A stretch of DNA of 64,000 nt, taken from Zingiber officinale. Taxonomy: Eukaryota; Streptophyta; Magnoliopsida; Zingiberales; Zingiberaceae. Both the position numbers and the translations under genes were made by a program. Positions within the stretch are counted from its first letter, which is position 1, and every line of letters starts with the position of its first letter. Under the pieces are notes generated by a model. The model was given only the letters and a program-made list of their open reading frames with translations, was not told the DNA's origin and searched no databases. Below, one piece after another: positions 10,621 to 22,308 of the stretch. Where the stretch lies: NCBI RefSeq assembly GCF_018446385.1, contig NC_055996.1, positions 128,574,532-128,638,531 of the forward strand, in the 5' to 3' direction.

Positions 10621-12237
10621 GGGATAATGTTGTATTTTTTTATTTGATATATATAGTAATATTTATGTATTTTTTTAATTATTAATCTTATTTTGATGGT
10701 TAGTAATTTATGGATTTAAATTCTATAAAAATTTAATTATATATAAAATAAATATGAAAGAGAGATAAAAAAATATATAATGAAAAAATATAGGACACTT
10801 ATTAAAAAGTTGTTAAGAATTTTTTTGATAATAGAAAAAATAGGAAGATTTTTTACTTTTAATGTCATGTTAACGAAACTCTATGAGAGTGTCCATCATT
10901 GTTCCGTGTATATACAGCTATATCTCTCATCCACATTCTGCATTTATGAAAGCGGGGAGCTGTGCGCCGATCCCAGTGATTTTTATATACTTTTTCCTTT
11001 TCCCTAGGTCCATCCAACTTATGCAATTCTTCAGGAACATGGTGTAAGATTCATATTCGTTGGAATAAATTCATAAAATGGACGCTAAAAAGATACGAAC
11101 CTTAGGGGCCGGGACATGGAGAGACCAAATGAAATTCTACGAAGATAGTAAAAGGTGCGACAATTGAGAAGTATGAGAGTCCAATTTCAAGTAATTATTT
11201 CATTTTAATCGGATAATAGATCTTTATCACTCCACTTCTAATATCTCAAGTAAAAATAGTTTGAACTACGTCAACATTCCAAAGTCCTTGAGGAGTGATT
11301 AAATCTTTTACCATAAGTGAACTTGAGTTGGAGATATACAAAGAGGTGCGGCCATTGAACAACTTCGAAATCTATCAGACGTCAACAAATGGCCAACTTC
11401 GAAATCTATCAAACGTCAACATTCCAGAACCCTTGAGGAGTGATTAAATCTTTTACCATAAGCGAGCTTGAGTTAGAGATATGCAAAGAGCTGCGGCCAT
11501 TGAACAGCTTCGAAATCTTTAAGAACTTGAAATACAAGAGAGGAAGGATCCTGAATTATCCGCCAAATTTATTTTACAAGTAGAGCTGGTTAAATTCGCA
11601 TAGGCTTTGAAATCCCAGCCCCCTTGATTGTTTCGATTTACACTGTTTCTTTTATCGAGACCAATGCATTCCTTTGTCATTATACTCGTGACACGTACTC
11701 GATAACTTGAAACAAGAAGACATAGCATAGTTTGGGATAGCTTGTAAATACTACAATGTGAACGTTATTGCACATGTTAAAATCACACTGTATTTAATAT
11801 ATGTGGCAAAGCAAACTGTTATTTTGGGATGCCTTTTGATTAAACATGGGCGCCACTTGGATGATGCAAAAAAATAGAGGGCCCTCTAATTTTTGCCCAA
11901 ATTATTATCACAAATCAGTACTATCAAGGCACGCATAATCCATCCACTGTAAATTTGCTGGAAAAAATTGTGAATGTAAACTTGAGATATTTATTTATAT
12001 AGATATATATATAAATAATTATGAATAAGTATATAATACACAAGCAAATTAAATATAGTTCGTATTTTGAAGAACTATATACTATCAGCCAACTTTGGAT
12101 GACTTGAGGATGACTTCCAAACAAATAAATAGACAGCCAAGTGGCAGTGAAAACCAAAAGGAAGAAAACAGATCATCAAGCAAGGAATGGATCAGGAGGA
12201 GCTGGATGAGTTGGTGGTGATTTCAGGATGGAGAAGC
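10621..12237. other. Spacer between Harbinger element and villin 3' end
   Basis: AT-rich and without a supported gene, apart from the tandem duplication listed at 11269-11522. The 3' UTR and polyadenylation region of the villin gene should lie at its right end. Confidence 0.5.
11269..11522. repeat. Two-copy tandem duplication of about 110-116 bp
   Basis: The segments 11269-11384 and 11413-11522 share the order cgtcaacattcc ... ccttgaggagtgattaaatc ... gcggccattgaaca ... cttcgaaatc with roughly ten differences. The repeat period is about 144 bp. Function unknown. Confidence 0.75.
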
Positions 12238-15200
12238 TCAGAAAAGGCCCACCTTCTTTTTCTGTAGATCCTGCTTCCACTTTGGTTGCTGATAAAATGC
12301 CTCTTTTGTCATTTCAAAAATAGTCTCAAACTCAGCATCAGCTAAGTAAGCCTGCAGATGCAGAATTCGAAGCAGTTGAATCCTTTGAACCTTTTTTTCT
12401 TCTTTTCTTTTCTAGAATTTGATTTACATACCTCTCTTTGTTTGTAATTGATCCCTCTGATGGGTTCGCTGGAATTGACCTTCAAACTCTCGTAGCTAAA
12501 TGTGCATTCACCCACGTTTTCAGTAATCACGGCTTCTTCTTGTGTCACCTCGGAATCTTCATCATTCTGTTCTCGTTGGGCATCATCGCCTTCCATGGCT
12601 TCCTTGTCAGCAGAAAGATCTACTGGATGCTCTGATTCCAAACCTTCGCTTTCAGTCTTTGGAGAATCCATAGAATCTGCGATAACTAGCAATCGTCAGA
12701 GGGATACCATTGACAACGTATGCAACCAAGGTTGATTGCAGACATTACATATACCATTTAAAGACGTATGCTCACCAGGGGAACGGCTTCTGAATCCAGT
12801 TGCCAATGCCTCTGCTTCTGCCTTCTTCTGTTCCTCGGTTAAGACTGTAGACAGTGCAGCAACTGCTGCTGCTCGCTGTGAGCCTTGACTTGGCCGAGAA
12901 GGCTTTGCTGTTGTGGCTTTTTGATTTGAAGATGGATTGAATGCAGATGAAAGTGCGGCCAGAGCTGAGGCCCTTTGAGTTGGTCCATCATGATGGATGC
13001 CAGCAGATTTATTTTTAGACTGCAGCAGATATAAATAAGATCAATACGATATGTTTAGTATTGCATAATTCTGAATATACAAAAAAAAAAATGCATGACT
13101 CTCTCAAATTTATGTGGAAAAGTTAAGACATGTACCTCTGAACCGTGCATCCCAAACAGATTTGATAGTTTCTTCTGGAAAGAATTCCCTTGGACCTGCA
13201 TAATAGAGAGCTTATGTTCTTGCTACTCATTTGCTACCTACTTTAATATGTTTGCAGGACAGAACCAAAACAAACCATCGCCTTCGCAGGGTCCCAAGAG
13301 AAGAAATATGTTGTGAAAAAGCCTGGTTCATTAGCTTCTGTGACTTTATAGAGTGGTACCATTGGGGATAAACCTTCCAATGCCACTGCAAGCTCTATGT
13401 ATTTCTTACATGAAAAGGACGTGTGTTAGATTATTGAATCATTTGATTGCTAGTGGGAAAAACAAAAACAAAGCTCACTGTCAGTACCTGTCCTATGTCA
13501 AATACATTTTGCTTCTCAATGGAATCCACAGACTGTCCAATCCAGATAAACACCTCAGAATGAGTGTCCAATATCAGCATGTCTTCAGTTAACAGATCAT
13601 CTTGTGAAAAATTGAAAACTTCAGTAACCTATAGGAAACAAGGTATGCAAGCATGGGTGAGAAGATGGACTAGCTCAGAAAATTTTAGCTGTCAATGTTG
13701 TAGTTGGAAGCAAGTAATCCCTCACCTCTAACTTTCCTGGGGAAGCATCATTGTTGATCACAAATGAACACAGTTGTTAGAACTTTGAATGGAGGAAGGA
13801 TAGCATAGAAGGTAACAATGACTTGGAAATTGGAAAAAAGATATGTCCGACCTTGCTTAAATGTAAAGGTATACAAGTGAGGATCTCTAACAACATCTTG
13901 AGTGCTCTTTTTGCTGGAAAAATTTTGCTTCCCACCAAGAGCAAACCAGAAAGCCGAGCTTTCTGTTCCCTCTTTGCAATGCTTCAGTGTAGCACCTGGC
14001 TGCAGGCGAAAAAGAAATCTTGTAGAACCATGACGTTGGATAAAGAATCACTCTTTAAACTGTATGGAAGCAACAGATCTAGGAGTACATCATATTTCTC
14101 TGAAAATGTATGGAAGGACTATTTGCACCTGAGATATTGCTGACAACTTTTAAAATCTTTACCAACCTATAATTGTGCCTCGCAAGTTCAATCATTCAAT
14201 GATTAACCTATATGGATGCTCCACAATGGAAAAGATAACAAAGATAACTCGCTGACCGAAATATGTTTATAATTCAAAGTTGGTAACCATAATATAAAAT
14301 TGTTGTCTCGTTTATAGTCTATCTTAATTCAATTAACTAATTATATGAATGTCAAATGGACTAACATGTTAGCACAAAAGAAATAGAGGATGATATTTAG
14401 GCACAAAATCTTTTTAACATTTTTACATATTATACCTTCAAAAATTCTGCTGTCTGATCAACCCACTGTTGCTGTTCATGAGTACTTGAACTTCCATTCC
14501 ACGTGAAAACTGTATTCCCAGATTGCAAAACAAAACAATCATAGGAATTTAAGGATGTCGCCACCTAAAAAAACAGATAACGCCATTGTAATTGTAGTAC
14601 TCAAGTCTCTAAATGATAATTATGTTTTTTTTCTTAATTGCAAAAATGAAGATGATAGGTGTCATGTAGCTCGGTTGGTGAGAGCTTTGATGGCTCTTTC
14701 TCCCATCTAATTTTAAATACAAGAAGATTGTAGATAAAAATTAAAGTATGAAAACAAAAATGTGAATAGCCATACCGCATCAACTTGCATTGCCTTACGG
14801 TTGTGGGATGATGTACCAGATACTTGGATCAGCGCAATGCCATCGGGAGCATAAGTTTCATCACTCAGGTTTTTTTCTGAAATTAAGCTTTTGTACCCCG
14901 AACCGACTCCACCCTATTTAAGAGAAATAATTGTAATATAACAGTTAACAAAAAAGACTGTGAAATGTTTTTCCTAGACATGCTAGATCAAAGTGGTAAA
15001 TAATTAATAATTAGTAGGTGGTACCTTCAAAACAACCATGGGATGGAAAAGTGCGATGAATTGTAGAGGCTCTTTCCCTTGAAATATGCATCCCTGCAAG
15101 ACATGAATTTCATGAAGAAGTTCAGTTTATCAAGTTCACGGATAAAGATTAGTAAATTTAAACTTATAAGAACCTGCACTGGTCTCCTTTTCAAGGAGAT

Positions 15201-17525
15201 CCACATTTTAGTAGCCAGTTGTAGAGCCATTAGCTGATCGTCCTGGAAATAAGAAATTCACATTGTGATGATAAACCTAATTAGCAGCTCATTGAACTAT
15301 AAGCAACTCTGCATCATAGAGGTGCAGGATAGGAGTATAACTACTACTCTTTTGGTTCCTTAAGAGGACACTTGGTTATTGGTAGTTACCTGAGTGCTAT
15401 CCTTTCCCATCCAACAAGTCAAGAAGTATTCCTCTTTCTTTTCACCAGAATGATATGAATATAGCACAATATAACAATCTCCACTGTAGAATTTACCGAT
15501 CTCTTCTTTTGGAACTGGATCCTTGCCATCACCATGAACAAGCCAAACCTGCCAGTATTTTTCACAAGTTAGAACTCAACAAAAGCAAACATTACTAACC
15601 TCATTTGCAGGTAAACTAAACAAAATGAGAAGACCTCAAGTTTTCCACCGTCTTCAAGCAAAGGAGGAATTTCCTCATTTATTGGGTGTGAGCCCTTTGC
15701 TCCCTTGAAATCAACACCTTGTTGCTTTATCAAAGCTACACAAATAGAATGATAAATTATTAAAAAGAAAGAATACAAATATATGTAAGAGTAACTTAGA
15801 AAAGTGACAGATAATACCAGTACCTGCTACTTTTCCTCTTCCTTCCTCACTACTAGAAGTTCCTGTTCCAGCAGGCCATGATTCAAAGTTGGATTTGAAT
15901 GAATGTGTTTCATAACCTTGAACAATTTGAGTAATTCTTGTAGCCTTTGGCCTATTTTCACTGACGATGAAGTCCTAAGAAATTAACGTCAGGTGAGAAG
16001 ACCTATTGAAGGCTCACGCAATTAGAACTCAAGAAAAAATATATAGAAAAAGGAACCTCAGCAGCTTTGCAGGCAGCTTTTCTTTCTTCAACTTGTGTCA
16101 TCCGGCCAACCCAAGTGAATATCTCAGCTCCACAATCCAGCAGATAGCATTTATTGTTCTCCAAAATTGACTTAGAAAGTGCAGACTCTTCCAAATTCAA
16201 CTTGCCATCATTGATACTACAAAAATTTATTCACACTATTATACATACCTGTAAAGCCTACAGATTCAAATGTACAATAAGTACCTGTAAAGAATTCCAG
16301 GAGTGGTTTCTAGAAAAGCATCATCCTCATGTAGTACTTTTTTGCCAATTGGAGCAAAACCACCAAAAAGTACCCAGAACTCACCAGAGTCGGACTCAGT
16401 TTGGAGCTTTCCATCATCTTGCACAATTCATAACATATAAACGAAATGAGAAAACATGAAGAATTAATGTATGGTACAAAGAATAAGGTCCATTACCAAT
16501 AATCGCAACATCACATTTTCCTTCATGGTACTTATCCTTCAAATATTGTACTACTTCTAAAGCTTTAGCTCTTTCTTGAATGTTAGAGTTGGCACCATTG
16601 AACTGATATATCTTATTTTCAGTATCTAAGATGAACACATCATCATGATTCAATGATGATCGAGCAAATGGAACCTTCAAAATAAATAGAATTTGGAAGT
16701 AAGAAAAAACATAAATATTGCAAATTAATCATATATATGAAAAAGTTGGTGAAAAAAATTTAGCACCTGTTTCATTCTGACTACCCGTTTTCCTTTGCAT
16801 ATATAGAGTCGTGTTTCAAAGTGTTCCTCTTCAGGCGTTTTAAATCCAGAGGCAAATCCTCCTTCCAAAGGAATGATGCAAGGTTTAAAGTATGACAAGA
16901 ATTTGTCAGACTCAAATCCTTGGATTTCCCGGTGTTGAACAGCACGGCCTCCAAGAACTGCATCAAGTTCCACAGTTTTGATTGCTGCGGTCCCAGCTTC
17001 ATCCTGTGTTTAGTCATAAAATATATAAGTATTCCGTTGGATAAAAATCTTTATATTTTTATTATAAACAAAATCATCATACATACTTTGCTAGATTCTT
17101 TCCCAATCCAAAAATGGATGTCATAAAGATGGCCACCAACTTTGTTTGAAGTTGTCTGCATTGAATCACAATTAGATTGAATCATTTAGTAGAAGTAGAA
17201 AAAATATAAGAGGACAAGAGACAAACAGAAAAAGAGGAAAAATATACCTGTAAAATTATGTATGAATCTCCAATGTAAAATTTACCATAATCAGACTTTG
17301 GTAAAGCCACCGGTTGAAAGTTCTCAATCCTCCATATTTCCATTCCTCTATGCGTTGTTAAGAAAATGAAGATGATGAATTACAAACACTTCAAATGGAA
17401 AAAAGGAGAAACTTTTGTGATGTTAATATCATAAATAAACATTGTGCATATTGTATTGCACAAGGATACAATTTTTGCCCAACTCCTTGAAATGCAGGAT
17501 CAACATTTTTCGTAGAATGAGTCAT
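12238..17525 (-). CDS. VLN: Villin (VLN2/VLN3-like actin-bundling protein)
   Basis: Plant villins bind, bundle, cap and sever actin filaments under calcium control. The coding sequence has 22 exons, about: 17525-17470, 17347-17248, 17155-17087, 17003-16767, 16674-16497, 16417-16285, 16216-16057, 15974-15824, 15735-15635, 15548-15390, 15242-15174, 15093-15025, 14913-14776, 14564-14436, 13999-13852, 13736-13726, 13628-13488, 13404-13276, 13195-13136, 13019-12776, 12676-12432, 12351-12238. They sum to 946 residues with every phase consistent. The protein begins [19 protein letters not shown] and has six gelsolin repeats (for example [51 protein letters not shown]). It then has the Ala/Ser-rich linker [16 protein letters not shown], an acidic stretch, and the headpiece from FSYESLKV to the end at [11 protein letters not shown]. 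Length and the headpiece fit the VLN2/3 class. The 16th exon is only 11 nt. A leader intron precedes the ATG. Confidence 0.95.
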
Positions 17526-17600
17526 TTTGCTTTGAAAACCTTTTGTTTTGATCGCCAACAGCTCGTGCTTGGAACACTCAATTACACATGAAAATTGTGC

Positions 17601-18571
17601 TCTGTAGATGAAATTTCAAATGACAAGTGTATGTATGTAATTAATAAATATGAACTACAACTCATCCATAAATGCCAATTTATGTGAAAGTCAACAAGTA
17701 ATATTCTAGAACATCAAACAGCATAAGCAATAGCAAAAATAAGTTAACAAAAGTGAAGGCAAAATGATAACATTTACAAGACTATCTAAACAAGTCTCGA
17801 AAATTCAGCTATTCCTTCCATCATAATAGTTAAACGTAGCATAAATAAATTGGGTATAAACTTGTTTATTCATACACTGTTCATTTATTTGAGGAGCAAA
17901 AATGGGTTGGCTCTTTTATGGCTCGTGCATTGTACAATTATGCACATTTGGAACTCAGTAGCTACTTACTACGTTCATTAGCACAAATATGTTATACAAC
18001 CTTCTAACTGAGTTATTAAAAGAGAGGTTCCTAAAACAAGGTGCATTATAAGTTAGATTATACTATATTTAACATAGTTGTGCACCATTGAAACTTGAAT
18101 AAACAAGCTAAACAGAAAGTGATTTCATTTTAAAACCAAGCTGTAGAGACAAATCATCCTAACCCGTGCATTGTCATAGGTTGACACTTAGAAGTATCAT
18201 CTATTAAGGTTCAGATATCGACAAATGCAATTTTGTGCATCGATAAAATTAGAAAAAGGACTAGGTGGAACTAGGATTAATTGAAAAATACATAGCGATT
18301 GGTAGGGGGAGATAAATAAAGAACTATTTCATTTGAATCGCAACAATAATGACATTTTCCTTTTTTTTTTTTAAAAAAAAAAAAAGGAGAATATGGTAGC
18401 AGAGACTCCTACTGAGCATAATATATATATGATAATAGATGGAAATCCTTACCATAAAATTTTCTGAATTCTTCCTTCACTAAGAATTGCAAAAAATAAA
18501 CAAAGATAAGATGAATCTGATCTATGACCAAAGGATACGTATGCTCTAAAATTAATAAGCAGTTGCTTACC
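17601..18571 (-). other. Predicted 5' leader intron of the villin gene
   Basis: A strong donor (CCCCG then GTAAGC, near 18571) follows a CT-rich leader at about 18572-18830 on the minus strand. A pyrimidine-lined AG acceptor lies near 17601, about 75 bases before the ATG. This intron of about 970 nt within the untranslated leader is inferred from splice signals only. It includes facing poly-T/poly-A tracts at about 18360-18385. Open frames at 18409-18853 are leader sequence, not protein. Confidence 0.55.
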
Positions 18572-18945
18572 GGGGAAGATGAATGTGAGATTGCCGTGCA
18601 AGAAGAGACGATTTGGAGAACCACGAGGAAAGAGGTGGATGGTATAACGATAGAATAAGAAAAGAGAGGAGAGAAATGGAGGAAGGAACGACGCAAATGA
18701 GAAGATCCGCGAGAGGTGGGGGAAAATGAATGAGCAGAGGGGAGAAACGGGCGAAAAACGAGGAGAAGCTGTTGCAGAGATGGCTTTAAAAGGCGAGTCC
18801 TCCCTGGCTTTCACCCTCTCTCCTCTCCGCCTACGTTTTAGGGACAATTTCATTTTGCTCCCGTAAGTTTAATTTTTTCCAAAGTGACAGTTAAATAATT
18901 CAAATATTATCGATTTGAGCACTAATTTGGATCATTTGAGCAATT

Positions 18946-19017
18946 GTGGCTGTAGTTTAGTGGTAAGAATTCCACGTTGTGGCCGTGGAGACCTGGGCTC
19001 GAATCCCAGCAGCCACA
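18946..19017 (+). tRNA. tRNA-His (GUG)
   Basis: A complete 72-nt cloverleaf. The acceptor stem GTGGCTG pairs with CAGCCAC, and the discriminator is A. The D-loop reads TAGTTTAGTGGTAAGA, the anticodon stem CCACG/CGTGG encloses loop TTGTGGC (anticodon GTG at 18979-18981), and the T-arm is CTGGGCTCGAATCCCAG. A short T run follows for Pol III termination. No intron and no encoded CCA. It stands alone between the villin promoter and the P450 gene. Confidence 0.97.
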
Positions 19018-19489
19018 AAATGTTTTATATATTTTATGTCGTTCATTTTTTAAGGTTGAGTATAAATCTAGGTATTTTGTTTATTTAGTGAAAATATACG
19101 ATAGAAAACAAAAATACTTTTGACAAGTTAATGGATTAGCCACAAAATATATATATATATATATACACACAATATACATAAATATAAACTAAGCCATCTA
19201 CTATATAATTTTAGTAAACATCAACAATATCTAGTTTTGAATGATTGATGAACACAACTTCCAAAGAAATTTAGATACTCCGATCCTCTAAATTCATTTA
19301 AAATATATTATATTTCAATACCCATTAAGAAAACAACAAAATCTTATCTCACACACTCTTCGTAACTCGTAAGTGTTCATTCACGATCATTCATTCAATT
19401 CATATACATAATTTAATTTCACACTAATAAAACATCCATGTTCATCTATATCGATGCAATCTACTACGACACAAGTTAAAGTAACATCA
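19018..19489. other. Spacer between tRNA-His and P450 3' end
   Basis: AT-rich, with an (AT)n microsatellite at about 19149-19163. The right part should include the P450 3' UTR. No gene seen. Confidence 0.5.
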
Positions 19490-21390
19490 TCAGACGTGCA
19501 ATGGCCTTAGAACAACAGGAAGCCCGTATTTTGGCCGCAGCGTTAGCACATCCATGGGAGCGTGCTTGTACTTGGGTGACAGAGAAAATGAAAACTGCTG
19601 CAGGATCTTCGCAAGCACCACCTTCGCTTCCAGCATCGCAAAGTTCTGGCCAATGCACGCTCTAGGCCCGATCGAGAACGAAAGCAGTGCGTTGGGATGT
19701 GTGGCAGCCTGCGACATGCCGTTAGCGAACCTGAGCGGATTAAACTCATCGGCATCGGCTCCCCAGAGTTTCTTGTTCCTCTGGATTAATGCTATCGGAA
19801 TTATCAACGAAGTGTCCTTTGGTATGTTTATGCTCCCCAAAGTCATGGCTCTCTCGGCCTTTCTCCCCATAAGAATGACTGGGCCGTAGAGCCGCAACGT
19901 TTCCAGGAGAACCATGTTCATCTGCAAATACAAACATGGTTTCGAATTGAAAGATTGATCGTCACAAAGTTGGAATTGAAGAATGAGCTGACCGGCTTCA
20001 ATCTGCTCAGCATGTCGGCATTTGGAGTCTCCTTCCTGCAGTGCTGAAGCACCTCGTCCCTGAGCTTCTCCTGCCAATCTTTGTTTGTGCTCAACAAGAA
20101 CATCGCCCAAGTTAAAAAGTACGATGTGGTCTCCTGGCCCGCGAAGAAGAAGGTTTTGCACTCGTCGACGATCTCATCCAAACTCAACATCCGGCCGGCT
20201 TCCACCTGTCTAGCTTCCAACATTAACCCAAGTAAGTCATTTCCGAAACCAGAATCCTCCGTTGAACTCATTCTATTTTTTATGATGCCCATGAGTGTGC
20301 TTCTAATGATTTTTTCTAACTTCCGTATCTGCAAATTTTGCTTGGTTGGAAAGTATCTGCAAAGGAAATTATCAAGTTTGCGATTCATTATCACACAGTT
20401 GCAAAAGATGGTGTTTAGTTAAATACTTGGATCCATAGAAGTTCCAGTGGAAAAATGATTCTGCAACGAGGACTTGGAGCTTTTTCTGTGCTAAAAAGAC
20501 TTCCTTTCCCTCTTTGTAGCTGCTTCCAAATGCTGTCCGAGAGATCACATCCGCTGTCAATTCTTGGAACTGGACGGAGACATCGATTTCCATTTGCTGC
20601 TGATCGTCTTCTCGACTGGATTCATCTCGCCATGCCTCTATCGTTGCTTTGGCACATTCATCCATTGTTTTAGTTAATAGCTGCCAAGCCCAAGTTATAA
20701 TGGAAGTTGTCCTGTAAGCAATGCATTTACCCAGTGGCAACGATGGAAGTCTAACCTTGAGTTTGTCCATGGCGAAAGCAGGGTTTAAAATCCTCCGATG
20801 CCGCACCCAATCTTCCCCTTCCACCAGCACCAATCCCTTGCCTACCAGAGCCAACACACCAGCAGATGCCTCGGTTTTGAGGTAGAAACCAAACTTGTTT
20901 GACAAAACTTGCTTCACCATCTCTATGTCCCCAACGCAAAGCCTTGGATTTGATCCAATCCACAGCAAAAATGTTGTACCTGAAAGAAGAAAAATTGCAG
21001 AACTGTATTTCCAGATTTTACCTCTCAACCTTTTACTGTGCCATGAAACATACGAAAATTAAAGAGGTAAAACACAATTCATCAAATTCTGAGAACTGAA
21101 AAGAGTAGAATCTGACCATACTGGTGAGTCCAGTTGCGGTAGTGGGGGAAAACTCTGACAGTGTAATCATGGCAGTTGTTGTCCAATATCAATTCGCTTC
21201 CGGCCTTCCTCAGCCTCCTGATCTCCTGCAACGATCCTGTCCAAAATTGGTATGCAGGGCCGCACACGCCTTGCTCCCTGAACAATTTGGTGATCGAGTA
21301 TGGTCTCCATATCAGATGCAGCAGGGCCTTCCAAAGGATGGGGATGAGCGCCACCAGAAGAGATCCAAGAACCAGGCCGAAGAACCCCAT
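19490..21390 (-). CDS. Cytochrome P450, CYP709-like (CYP72 clan)
   Basis: An ER-anchored haem monooxygenase of the CYP72 clan. CYP709 members hydroxylate fatty acids or hormone-related substrates; the substrate here is unknown. Five exons, 21390-21117, 20979-20756, 20680-20427, 20356-19993 and 19921-19490, give 515 residues in frame with GT-AG splice sites. The protein shows an N-terminal membrane helix ([19 protein letters not shown]), [20 protein letters not shown], the I-helix oxygen-binding AGQETT, the K-helix [14 protein letters not shown], and the haem loop [14 protein letters not shown] with its Cys ligand. The phrase [17 protein letters not shown] strongly resembles CYP709. The frame stays open 44 codons upstream to a Met at 21522, but this extension includes a Lys run from a (CTT)n microsatellite, so Met at 21390, just before the membrane helix, is preferred. 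Confidence 0.93.
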
Positions 21391-21522
21391 CCAATCCAAT
21401 CTGCCTCCTGCAGTTGATGTGTTTGCTCCCTGTTGTATTTTCTTCTTCTTCTTCTTCTTCTTCCGCTGAGGCACTGACTTAGGGGCAATTAATAACGGTT
21501 TCACGCTAGGGAATGATGCCAC

Positions 21523-22308
21523 AAACGTTTAATAGTTGATAGTTATGTTAAATTTGTATTCTTATATGATTTTTATGAAGTAGTAGCGTGTACTCCACCA
21601 ACTTCAGCTACTGGTTGTTTAAGCCTCGTATCACATATCATTAATATGACAACATCCTACTGTTGTTGCCCCTCCTCCCTGGGCTTGATTCTTCCACCAT
21701 CTAAGAAGGGGAAACGAACACACAGTCAAAGGCCTGCTGACAGTCAGATTTCACTATTAGAAATCAGCCAACGACAATGACTGTGAGTGCCTCATGCTGC
21801 CCCTTCTTGTTGGAGAGTCCTAAGTAGATAAAAAAAAAAACCTTCTTCTTGTTGGAGAGTCCTAAGTAGATTAAAAAAAAAAAAAAACCCCTTCTTCTTG
21901 TTGGAGAGTCCTAAGTAGATAAAAATGATTGTGCAATAACCTAACAATTAAGTTATTTTTCAAGAAACGAAGATCCTGTTCCACTTCAGGCTACACACTT
22001 AATGGAAAACGACAAAAAGAATTATTTCAGTCAAAGAATTCGAAAACAGCACCATGCACAATCACACTGAAGAGAATACATTGATATACCAGTGAAACAA
22101 GAAATTCCATTTTCGCCCGCTTCATTTTTGTAAGGTGGGAGATAGAAAAGATAAACAAGAACAGAGACTCAATGGGCATTACTTTTAAGACAAGATAAAG
22201 TTAGCTAAAAGTCCCCTACAACTAAAATTATCCAGGGAAACAAAAATCACAAATCAAAGCACAAATTCAAGCGGTACAAGTACAAGCATTCGAGAATAAC
22301 CTCAGATA
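21523..22308. other. Spacer between P450 and GeBP-like gene
   Basis: Holds the upstream region of the P450 gene and the 3' flank of the GeBP-like gene. Only a short tandem repeat at 21801-21925 stands out. Confidence 0.5.
21801..21925. repeat. Three-copy tandem repeat of about 45 bp with A-run spacers
   Basis: The core cttgttggagagtcctaag continues to tagat and is repeated three times. Copies are separated by runs of 10-15 A residues. The short unit and differing A-runs suggest slippage. Confidence 0.85.

Noticed and set aside
14650-14720. tRNA-like phrase tagctcggttggtgagag in a villin intron
   Set aside because: No acceptor stem pairing, no T-arm and no box B could be found.
18409-18853. 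Minus-strand open frames upstream of villin
   Set aside because: CT-rich leader sequence with no domain. The villin N-terminus is complete at 17525.
21391-21522. Upstream Met start for the P450
   Set aside because: The extension is low-complexity (poly-Lys from a CTT repeat) and CYP709 proteins begin next to the membrane helix. Kept only as an alternative.
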